Positions 1-6,813 of a stretch of DNA of 24,789 bases are shown one piece after another. Source of the DNA: CAZDIO01 sp964505555 (GTDB lineage Bacteria; Bdellovibrionota_C; UBA2361; SZUA-149; CAZDIO01); contig CAZDIO010000138.1 in assembly GCA_964505555.1 (NCBI GenBank), forward strand, positions 1 through 24,789. Reading direction: 5' to 3'. The notes under the pieces are model-generated. The model was not told the DNA's origin, did not search any database, and was given only the letters and a program-made list of their open reading frames with translations. The position numbers were made by a program, and so were the translations under genes. Position 1 is the stretch's first letter, and the number at the start of each line of letters is the position of its first letter.

Positions 1-92
1 GCTTGCGAAATATTACCACTTTCTATCTCTTCTACTATCCGCTCCTTCAATTCCTCGCTAAATTTACGATACGTCCCCTCTTTATATCTCAT
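1..92 (-). CDS. Partial transposase OrfA (IS3/IS911-like), N-terminus only
   Basis: Reading the minus strand from an ATG at 90-92 to the window edge gives 30 codons without a stop, beginning MRYKEGTYRKFSEELKERIV and continuing through EEIESGNISQA. A basic start, a short helix with the pattern F-S-E-E-L-K-E-R-I-V-E-E and then E-S-G-N-I-S is typical of the first helix of the helix-turn-helix domain in IS3-family OrfA (Pfam HTH_Tnp_1 type). A GGAG Shine-Dalgarno lies about 8 bases upstream of the ATG, which supports the start. The gene runs off the window, so completeness and the OrfB partner cannot be judged. A different HTH protein of the same superfamily remains possible. Confidence 0.6.
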   Translation of the reverse strand, partial: MRYKEGTYRKFSEELKERIVEEIESGNISQ

Positions 93-141
93 ATACCAGA
101 CTCCTCGCTCTTCTGATGTGGACGCTAATCAGGACGGGACA
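1..141 (-). mobile_element. Probable end of an insertion sequence, cut by the window edge
   Basis: The OrfA-like start codon at 92 lies about 50 bases from a minus-strand TGTCCCGTCCT (131-141) followed by a GTCCAC. IS3-family elements commonly have a TG-starting terminal repeat with GTCC/GTGGAC blocks and start orfA 30-80 bases inside. The outer boundary at 141 is a guess, because the other terminal repeat and the target-site duplication are outside the window. Confidence 0.35.
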
Positions 142-227
142 TTAGAGCAAGTGCAAGAGCAAGGCTAAGTGTAGTTTAAGTAGAAGTAGAAGACTACGTA
201 GAAGATTAAAAACCTTTTGGTTAAATC

Positions 228-1301
228 CTACCAGCGAAGTAACACCGCTCCCCACGTGACACCACCACCAAAGGCAGAGAGCATTACAACATCTCCTGGT
301 TTAAGCTTTCCGTTCTGTGAGGACTCTGCAAGGAGAATAGGAAGACTTGCGGCACTCGTGTTTCCAAACTTTTGAACATTCATAAGTACCTTCTCTTCGG
401 GAAACCCAAGTTGCTTGCCTACGGCGGAGAGAATTCTTTTGTTTGCTTGGTGAGAGATATACCAATCAATATCTGAAACCGTCATCTCTGCACGCTTCAT
501 TATATTTTCGCTCACTTCAACAAGCGCGCGAACGGCCAGCTTGAACACCTCTCGACCATTCATTGTTAGATAATGCTCTCCGTGTTCAATACTTTCAGCA
601 GTCACTGGCTTTGCCGTTCCCGAGGGAACACACAGTATATTTGTGTGTGCGCCATCTGAGTGCAGTTCAGAAAGGTAGAGACCACGAGTGGTCATTGAAA
701 CTGCCGGGGTAAACACTCCTCCTGCGTTTTGATTCTCGTCGGTTTTTGACAACACCACAGCCCCCGCACCATCTCCAAAGAGAACACAAGTGCCTCGATC
801 TTGTGGATTAATAATCCGGCTGTAAAGCTCTGCACCCACAACAAGGACATTGTTTGCTTGTCCTGCCTTTATCAAGGAATCCGCTGTGACTAGCGCATAG
901 ATAAATCCAGAACAAACAGCGTTTACATCAAAAGCAAATCCTTTTTTAATCCCCAAACGGTGTTGAAGAAAACAACCACTACTGGGAAATATATAATCGG
1001 GCGTAACGGTGGCAAAGATAATCCCATCGATATCAGCAGGAGTAAGCCCCGCGTTTTTTATCGCTTCCTTACACGCTGGCTCAGCAAGCGCGCTAACAGA
1101 GAGATCTTTTTCGGCCCAGCGCCGCTCTTCAATTCCGGTTCGTTCACGTATCCACTCATCACTCGTGTCTAAATAGGAGCTAAAATAACTGTTTGGAATT
1201 ACCTGCTCTGGAACGTACATCCCAACCCCAGAGATGTAACTTGCAACCACCAACGGAGGAACGTCCTCTTCAATGATTCTACTAACCGCTGCCATTTCCA
1301 T
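228..1301 (-). CDS. fabH: Beta-ketoacyl-ACP synthase III (FabH)
   Basis: FabH condenses acetyl-CoA (or another short acyl-CoA) with malonyl-ACP to start type II fatty-acid synthesis in the cytoplasm. The 357-residue product has the KAS III triad: Cys130 in NAVCSG, His284 in ISHQAN and Asn314 in FGNTSA, with the usual GDGAGA turn at 176-181 and a conserved C-terminal FGGGVTWG. Relative to typical FabH (about 320 residues) it has a roughly 20-residue N-terminal extension before the first strand (SYISGVGMYVPEQ). The ATG at 1301 lies two bases after the fabF stop, so the pair is likely translationally coupled; a second ATG two codons later is an alternative. It is the last gene of the minus-strand cluster. 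Product assignment is firm. Confidence 0.96.
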   Translation of the reverse strand: MEMAAVSRIIEEDVPPLVVASYISGVGMYVPEQVIPNSYFSSYLDTSDEWIRERTGIEERRWAEKDLSVSALAEPACKEAIKNAGLTPADIDGIIFATVTPDYIFPSSGCFLQHRLGIKKGFAFDVNAVCSGFIYALVTADSLIKAGQANNVLVVGAELYSRIINPQDRGTCVLFGDGAGAVVLSKTDENQNAGGVFTPAVSMTTRGLYLSELHSDGAHTNILCVPSGTAKPVTAESIEHGEHYLTMNGREVFKLAVRALVEVSENIMKRAEMTVSDIDWYISHQANKRILSAVGKQLGFPEEKVLMNVQKFGNTSAASLPILLAESSQNGKLKPGDVVMLSAFGGGVTWGAVLLRW

Positions 1302-1303
1302 TT

Positions 1304-2548
1304 TTACCCAAAGCGTTTCATGACTATTGAGGCGTTCGTTCCGCCAAAACCGAAGGAGTTTGACATTGCTACTTCAACCGACATCTCCCGAGCAGTATTT
1401 GCTGCATAATCTAAATCACACCCTTCATCTGGATTGTCTAGATTAATCGTCGGTGGAACAACACTGTGCTTGAGCGTCAGGGCAATGATTGCCGCTTCAA
1501 GACCTCCCGCCGCACCCAGAAGATGACCGGTCATGGATTTGGTGGAGTTCACTACTAACCCTGATTTGGCATGAGAACCAAAGACCTCCTTGATCGCTTT
1601 TGTTTCCGCAGGATCATTAATCGGAGTAGAGGTTCCGTGTGCATTAATATGCTGCACCTGCTCAGGGGTCACTTTTGCACTGGCTAATGCACTTCGCATA
1701 CATTGCTTCGCACCATCTCCACCCTCACTCGGTGAGGTGATGTGATAGGCATCACAGGAAAAGCCGTATCCGGTAACTTCTGCGTAAATCTTTGCCCCTC
1801 TTTTCTTTGCTGCTTCAAGCTCTTCTAATACTAAAACTCCCGCACCTTCAGCGATCACAAATCCATCACGGTCCTTATCAAAGGGACGACTTGCTCGCTG
1901 TGGATCGTCATTTCGGGTTGAAAGCGCTCTCATTCTTCCAAATCCAGCAAGAGCAAGCGGCGTAATTGCTGCTTCTGAACCACCCGTTACGACGAGATCT
2001 TGAATCCCATCTCGAATCATCCGCAGCGCTTCACCAAGAGCGTGAGTGCCAGAAGCACAGGCACTCGTGATCGTATAGTTTACCCCTTGGAGGTTATAGG
2101 CAATGGCCACATTTCCTGGACCCAAATTACTAATCATTTTTGGAATAAGAAATGGAGAGACCTTCCGCGGACCTCCTTCAAGAAGCGCTTTATGGTTTTC
2201 TTCAAGCGTCTCTAAACCACCGATTCCGATTCCCAAAATGCATCCCATCTTTGACGGGGTATATGAGTTTCCTGCAAGACCGGCATCGTTCCACGCCTCT
2301 TTTGTGGCCGCAAGCGCAAGAAGGGTATAGCGATCGCATCGCTTAACCTCTGCTGGCTCTACGGCCGTTTCAGGATCAAACCCCTTAACTTCTCCCGCAA
2401 TCTGACTTGGATAGTTTGTTGAATCAAAGAGGGTGATTTTTGAAATCCCTGACTTTCCAGCAAGAAGATTATTCCATGACGTCTTTACGTCATTTCCGAC
2501 TGGAGAAATCATCCCGATCCCTGTGACAACGACCCTTCGTTCACCCAT
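1304..2548 (-). CDS. fabF: Beta-ketoacyl-ACP synthase II (FabF)
   Basis: FabF elongates acyl-ACP by decarboxylative Claisen condensation with malonyl-ACP. The 414-residue protein has normal family length. The catalytic residues are visible: Cys164 in TSACASGTHA, His304 in NAHGTSTPINDPAE and His342 in MTGHLLGAAGG, followed by the C-terminal GFGGTNAS glycine motif. It starts at an ATG 17 bases after the hda-like gene and ends two bases before fabH. No acpP lies beside it, although fabF usually follows acpP in proteobacteria, so the acyl carrier protein gene must be elsewhere. FabB is an alternative name for this fold, but FabF fits better. Confidence 0.95.
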   Translation of the reverse strand: MGERRVVVTGIGMISPVGNDVKTSWNNLLAGKSGISKITLFDSTNYPSQIAGEVKGFDPETAVEPAEVKRCDRYTLLALAATKEAWNDAGLAGNSYTPSKMGCILGIGIGGLETLEENHKALLEGGPRKVSPFLIPKMISNLGPGNVAIAYNLQGVNYTITSACASGTHALGEALRMIRDGIQDLVVTGGSEAAITPLALAGFGRMRALSTRNDDPQRASRPFDKDRDGFVIAEGAGVLVLEELEAAKKRGAKIYAEVTGYGFSCDAYHITSPSEGGDGAKQCMRSALASAKVTPEQVQHINAHGTSTPINDPAETKAIKEVFGSHAKSGLVVNSTKSMTGHLLGAAGGLEAAIIALTLKHSVVPPTINLDNPDEGCDLDYAANTAREMSVEVAMSNSFGFGGTNASIVMKRFG

Positions 2549-2565
2549 AGTTGGTATCCTTTTGG

Positions 2566-3231
2566 TTATTTCTCAACTAAAGCTTCAGCAACGATATTTT
2601 TAATAAGTGTAAACTTTGCCGGCTGATTCGTTAAAAATGACAACGCACTGATTTTAGCGAAAATCTTAGAAAAAGACAAAGGATCTCTTGGGATTCTCCT
2701 CATCAGGTAATCAACAGAATGCGCAGAGAGCTGGAGATTCTGCCGTTCAAGCAAGGAACGAAGTATTGGTTGAAGCTCCTCTCCTCGTGGATATTCAAGC
2801 TGAAATATCTGTCCTGCAAGAAGGCGGCTTACAAGATGGGGATTACTACTTACCTCCTTCGGACTGTATCGTGAGGCAAAGCAGAGTAGCCCTCCGTTTG
2901 CTTTTAGCTGCTCATAGACTGAGACGATAAAAGAGACGTTCCTATCCTCTTTTTTCTCTCCTTGGTTATCATCAAGTTCAAATCTCTCGGTAGGAATTCC
3001 CCGCCGCACCGCTTCATCACAATAAGCATTTACAATATGAGATTTGCCTGAGCCTTGTTCCCCGTAGAGGTAAAACATCGCAAAGTGTTTTTCGTTAGTT
3101 TCTAGTTGCAAGAGAGCTTGATCGAGAGCTTGAATTGCCTCTACAACGCCGGAGTGAGGAATCAAGTAATGAAGTGCGTTCGCACTTGAAGGCGCAAGAG
3201 CAAGAGGTAATTGGAGAGGTTTTTCTTCCAT
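2566..3231 (-). CDS. Compact DnaA/Hda-family AAA+ ATPase
   Basis: A 221-residue protein resembling the AAA+ domain of DnaA and its regulator Hda. It opens with the QLPLALA pattern seen at Hda N-termini, then Walker A GEQGSGKSH (57-65), an acidic FELDD (84-88) that I take as Walker B, an LCFASR sensor-I-like strand (116-121), PHLVSRLLAGQIFQLE (131-146, matching the PDLASRL...GQIYKL segment of Hda) and an arginine-containing lid helix (R182 in RIPRDPLSF). There is no DnaA domain IV, so it cannot bind DnaA boxes in the usual way. Walker A to Walker B is about 20 residues, shorter than in E. coli Hda. The ATG is three bases after the murA stop. A role in regulating initiation or as a DnaA partner is inferred. 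Confidence 0.75.
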   Translation of the reverse strand: MEEKPLQLPLALAPSSANALHYLIPHSGVVEAIQALDQALLQLETNEKHFAMFYLYGEQGSGKSHIVNAYCDEAVRRGIPTERFELDDNQGEKKEDRNVSFIVSVYEQLKANGGLLCFASRYSPKEVSSNPHLVSRLLAGQIFQLEYPRGEELQPILRSLLERQNLQLSAHSVDYLMRRIPRDPLSFSKIFAKISALSFLTNQPAKFTLIKNIVAEALVEK

Positions 3232-3234
3232 CGA

Positions 3235-4524
3235 TCAACAACCAACAACACTGTCATGATCCCCGTAAAGAGGATTTCTACTAATCTTGGCGCCCAGTTG
3301 ATTAAATTTTTCTATAAAACTCTCATACCCCCGATCTAAATGGTGCACCTCTGTAAGTGTGGTAACTCCTTCGGCCATGAATCCTAAAAGGATCAGCCCT
3401 GCGGCTGCACGAATATCTGAAGCTTCTACCGGAGCACCGCTCAGCGAGGAAACTCCGTTGATACGTAACGTTCGTCCACGAAGTTCAATCCGCGCTCCAA
3501 AACGTCGATACTCTGCAACATGAATGAACCGATTATCAAATACCGTTTCAGTAATTTCGCTCACTCCAGTAGCGGTTGCAAGTGCTGCAGTAAACAATGG
3601 CTGCACATCAGTTGCGACTCCTGGAAAAGGTGCCGTTTTAAAAGTTAGAGGGCGAAGAGGGGCCGCTGCCGAGATTGAGATATGATTTTCTCCTAAAGAA
3701 ATATGACATCCTGACTCACGAAGAAGATCAAGAGTTGCAGTGAGTGAATGCGGAGAGACCCCTCTCACCGTCACCTCTCCTTGCGTAACAGCTCCTGCTA
3801 TTAAATAAGTAGCCGCTTCGATACGATCTCCACGAACCTGATGCGTCGCTCCACTAAGTTCATTTCTTCCTTGAATTCGAATGGTACTCGTCCCTTCACC
3901 TTCAATCTCCGCACCGAGCATTCGTAAAAACTGGGCAAGCTCAACAATCTCTGGTTCCTCTGCTGCATTGATCAGAGTAGATTCCCCATCAACTCGTGCT
4001 GCTGTCATCAGGAGATGTTCTGTTGCTCCAACAGAAGGATAATCGAGTTGAATCTTTGCCGCATGTAATCCCGAAGGTGCCTTTGCTAATACCTCACCAT
4101 GTTCAATGTGAATATCAGCACCCATGCGCTCGAGCCCTTTAAGATGAAGATCCACTGGTCGTGTTCCAATGACATCTCCTCCAGGAAGAGACACCCGTGC
4201 CTCTCCTCCTCGCGAAAGAAGCGGACCAAGCACAAGAAAGGATGCTCGAAGGGCTTTTACCAAACGATAGGAAGCTTCGACCGAATGGAGCTTTCGCGTT
4301 CGAATACGCACGGTTTTATTTGCATACTCCACTTCAGAGCCAAGCGATCGCAGGAGATGAAGTGTTACACGAATATCTTCAAGGTCAGGAACATTCTGCA
4401 AGACACATTCTTCTGATGTCAAAAGTGTGGAGATAAGGATCGGCAGACTCGCATTTTTACTCCCAGAGATCTCAAGCTCTCCAACGAGTCGACAACCACC
4501 GGTAATGGTAAGGCAATCAGACAT
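3235..4524 (-). CDS. murA: UDP-GlcNAc 1-carboxyvinyltransferase MurA, Cys-to-Asp active site
   Basis: MurA transfers enolpyruvate from PEP to UDP-N-acetylglucosamine, the first committed step of peptidoglycan synthesis, in the cytoplasm. The 429-residue protein is full length. Lys23-Asn24 (ISGSKNASLP) matches the catalytic Lys22-Asn23 of E. coli MurA, and the general-base aspartate is present in GVATDVQPLF. The active-site loop reads SLPGGDVIGTRPVDLH: residue 117 is Asp (codon GAT, 4174-4176) where most MurA enzymes have the Cys alkylated by fosfomycin. Asp is the natural residue in mycobacterial, chlamydial and Borrelia MurA, which are active and fosfomycin-insensitive. The start ATG lies 30 bases after the prmC stop. 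Confidence 0.95.
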   Translation of the reverse strand: MSDCLTITGGCRLVGELEISGSKNASLPILISTLLTSEECVLQNVPDLEDIRVTLHLLRSLGSEVEYANKTVRIRTRKLHSVEASYRLVKALRASFLVLGPLLSRGGEARVSLPGGDVIGTRPVDLHLKGLERMGADIHIEHGEVLAKAPSGLHAAKIQLDYPSVGATEHLLMTAARVDGESTLINAAEEPEIVELAQFLRMLGAEIEGEGTSTIRIQGRNELSGATHQVRGDRIEAATYLIAGAVTQGEVTVRGVSPHSLTATLDLLRESGCHISLGENHISISAAAPLRPLTFKTAPFPGVATDVQPLFTAALATATGVSEITETVFDNRFIHVAEYRRFGARIELRGRTLRINGVSSLSGAPVEASDIRAAAGLILLGFMAEGVTTLTEVHHLDRGYESFIEKFNQLGAKISRNPLYGDHDSVVGC

Positions 4525-4554
4525 CTTCGTGTTTATTGCATGAAGAAAAAGTTT

Positions 4555-5457
4555 TTAAAGAGATCCACATTTCACAATGCGATCATATCCTTGAATGTCT
4601 TTATAAAATTCAAACGCTTCAAGGCCTGCGCCAAAGAGAAGGGATTCTACCAGAGCTTTCTGTGTGGCGCCAATTTCCATAAGCAAAACCGCACCTTTTT
4701 TAACTCGAGGCGCAGCCTGAACGATTAATTGCTTAATTAAATCAACCCCTTCATGCCCTGAGCGAAGCGCTATCTCCGGCTCATAGAGTGCCACCTCAGG
4801 CATGAGGATTTCATTCTGAGAAATGTAAGGAGGATTAGCAATGATTAATTCAAGTGCCTCTCCATGAAGCTCTCTAACGTCGGCAAGAAGGTCAGATTGT
4901 AAAAGTTCGATCTTAGCATCGAGCGCTAGACGTCGTGCATTTTCAGAAGCAACAGATAAGGCATCATTACTAATATCAAGACCAAAAAATCTCCCGCGCT
5001 CCAAAAACGAATCTCCAAATCGTTCTCGCAGGTGATACATGACTGAGAGAATAATGGCACCCGATCCCGTACCAACATCCAGACAGAGCCACTCCGTAGA
5101 ATCTTTACTGAAGTAACTTAAGGCACACTCAACTAAGATCTCCGTTTCTGGACGAGGAATCAGCACCCTTCGGTCTACAAAAAACGGGACTGAACAAAAC
5201 TCCTTCTCACAAACAATATAGGCAAACGGTTCATGTTTGATCAGCCTCTCGATACCGTTTTGATATAAGGAAACAAGCTCAGGCTCCAACTGCTCATCAC
5301 CATGAGCATGAAGATACGCGGCATTTTGACAAAGGAGATGCGCAAGCAACCAATCAGCTTCTTTCGTCCGGTATTCAGGAAAAACATTTCGCAACTGCTC
5401 CTGCCCCCACACTCGAAGACAAGAAAGAGAGCTACCAATGAGTTGTAAATCCCCCAC
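4555..5457 (-). CDS. prmC: Peptide chain release factor glutamine methyltransferase PrmC (HemK)
   Basis: PrmC uses S-adenosylmethionine to N5-methylate the glutamine of the GGQ motif in RF1 and RF2. The SAM-binding motif DVGTGSG and the substrate-glutamine motif NPPYIS (about residues 208-213) are intact, after an N-terminal helical domain with the EADWLLAH helix. The frame is open to a TTG at 5484, but I chose the GTG at 5457. It has an upstream GGGGAGG (spacing about 13), the TTG lacks a good ribosome site, and 300 residues brings the N-terminus closer to the family length. It directly follows prfA, its substrate gene, the classic arrangement. Confidence 0.92.
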   Translation of the reverse strand: MGDLQLIGSSLSCLRVWGQEQLRNVFPEYRTKEADWLLAHLLCQNAAYLHAHGDEQLEPELVSLYQNGIERLIKHEPFAYIVCEKEFCSVPFFVDRRVLIPRPETEILVECALSYFSKDSTEWLCLDVGTGSGAIILSVMYHLRERFGDSFLERGRFFGLDISNDALSVASENARRLALDAKIELLQSDLLADVRELHGEALELIIANPPYISQNEILMPEVALYEPEIALRSGHEGVDLIKQLIVQAAPRVKKGAVLLMEIGATQKALVESLLFGAGLEAFEFYKDIQGYDRIVKCGSL

Positions 5458-5511
5458 AAAAAAAGCTAGACCTCCCCTACCCAACTACGAACCCCATCCT
5501 TCGTCTTATCC

Positions 5512-6633
5512 TTATTCCTCCTCCTCATCCCCTTCTCCCTTACCCCCACTCGCCACCATCTCTTCCTCCGAATCCCCCTTCAACGCTTCAGCACGGTAGT
5601 ACTCTGTCAACGCCTCCAAAAGCTCATCAATTTTCCCCAACATAATCGCATCAATCTGATAAAGGGTAAGACCTATCCGATGATCGGTAACCCTCCCTTG
5701 CGGAAAATTATACGTTCGAATTCTCTCTGAACGCTCTCCCGTTCCGATCTGCGCACGTCTACTATCTCGGCGTTCAGCTTCCTGCTCTGATTGCATCTTT
5801 GCTAACAGGCGTGCTCGAAGAACTGTCAGTGCTTTATTTTTGTTCTTTAGTTGTGATTTTTCATCCTGACACACAACAACAAGGCCACTAGGAATATGGG
5901 TTACACGAACAGCAGAGTCTGTTGTATTAACGCTCTGTCCCCCTGGACCAGAGGATCGAAAGACATCGATCCGAAGATCTTTATCAAGAATCTCTACCTC
6001 CACCTCTTCTGCTTCAGGAAGAACAGCAACCGTAACAGTTGAGGTATGAATTCGTCCTTGGGTTTCAGTTTTTGGCACCCGTTGGACACGATGGACACCA
6101 CTTTCATACTTAAATGCACTATAGGCTCCCTTCCCAACAATTCGTCCGATTACCTCCTTGTATCCGCCGACCGACGCATCAGATACGCTCATCATTTCAA
6201 CTTTCCACCGGCGAGCTTCAGCATAGCGGACATACATGGAGAAAAGATCTCCAGCAAAAAGGGCCGCCTCATCACCACCAGTTCCTGCTCGAATCTCGAT
6301 GATGATATTTTTTTCATCATTTGGATCTTTTGGCACAAGAAGCACCATCAACTCGTGATTTAGGATCTCCTCTTGCTTCTTTAAAGCCTCCATCTCCTCA
6401 AGCGCCATCGTGCGCAATTCAAGATCAGATGTTTCAGCAAGGAGTTCTTTATTTTGAGCTAACTCTCCTTGAACGCGCTGTAATCTCCTGTAACATTCAA
6501 CAAGCAACTCCAGCTCCGACCGCTCTACTGCATATTTTCTAAAGAGATCTCGGTCAGCAATAACCTCTGGTTGGGAGAGAAGTTCGGTAAGGTGTTGAAA
6601 TCTATTTTCTGCGCTTTGTAACTTTTCAAACAT
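5512..6633 (-). CDS. prfA: Peptide chain release factor 1 (RF1) with acidic C-terminal tail
   Basis: RF1 recognises UAA and UAG stop codons and triggers peptidyl-tRNA hydrolysis. The 373-residue protein has the GGQ motif (231-233, in SSGPGGQSVN) and an RF1-type PxT recognition tripeptide, PKT (187-189, in VQRVPKTETQG), rather than the SPF of RF2. The family ending (YNFPQGRVTDHRIGLTLY, then a helix around EALTEYYRAEAL) is followed by about 20 extra residues rich in Glu, Asp and Gly, ending GEGDEEEE, which are not part of the conserved fold. It starts at an ATG and is the promoter-proximal gene of the minus-strand cluster leading to fabH. Confidence 0.96.
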   Translation of the reverse strand: MFEKLQSAENRFQHLTELLSQPEVIADRDLFRKYAVERSELELLVECYRRLQRVQGELAQNKELLAETSDLELRTMALEEMEALKKQEEILNHELMVLLVPKDPNDEKNIIIEIRAGTGGDEAALFAGDLFSMYVRYAEARRWKVEMMSVSDASVGGYKEVIGRIVGKGAYSAFKYESGVHRVQRVPKTETQGRIHTSTVTVAVLPEAEEVEVEILDKDLRIDVFRSSGPGGQSVNTTDSAVRVTHIPSGLVVVCQDEKSQLKNKNKALTVLRARLLAKMQSEQEAERRDSRRAQIGTGERSERIRTYNFPQGRVTDHRIGLTLYQIDAIMLGKIDELLEALTEYYRAEALKGDSEEEMVASGGKGEGDEEEE

Positions 6634-6673
6634 GATAACTTGTCAAGCACTGTAAATTTTTAAATATTTGCAA

Positions 6674-6703
6674 CAACATTTTACAAGACGACATTTTACA
6701 AAA
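6674..6703. promoter_or_regulatory. Tandem 15-bp repeat in the prfA/slt divergent region
   Basis: Two adjacent copies of CRACATTTTACAARA lie at 6674-6688 and 6689-6703 (13 of 15 bases identical). The second copy also forms a short palindrome, CATTTT-ACA-AAAATG. The repeat sits midway between the start codons of the divergent prfA and slt genes, where an operator for one or both would be expected. On the minus strand the first copy contains TTGTAA, which with a 16-base spacer precedes TTTAAA, a weak candidate promoter for prfA. The regulator is unknown. Confidence 0.4.
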
Positions 6704-6729
6704 ATGGTTGAGTAGTGCGTGGTCAGAGG

Positions 6730-6758
6730 TTGGCAAGTCGTATATCATGGTTTATGAG
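6730..6758 (+). promoter_or_regulatory. Candidate sigma-70 promoter for the lytic transglycosylase gene
   Basis: TTGGCA (6730-6735; 5 of 6 to consensus) is followed by a 17-base spacer and TATGAG (6753-6758; 4 of 6). Transcription would begin near 6765, leaving about 50 bases of leader before the ATG at 6814. It would leave almost no room before the upstream TTG at 6778, which supports the ATG as the true start. Confidence 0.4.
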
Positions 6759-6813
6759 AGGTGTAAAAAAATAGTTATTGTCCGGGTTATTGAGCCGAGT
6801 GGGAAGATATCAA

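Noticed and set aside
185..232. AACC-AAAA-GGTT followed by T residues downstream of fabH as a terminator
   Set aside because: The stem is only four pairs and the T run is short; could be coincidental.
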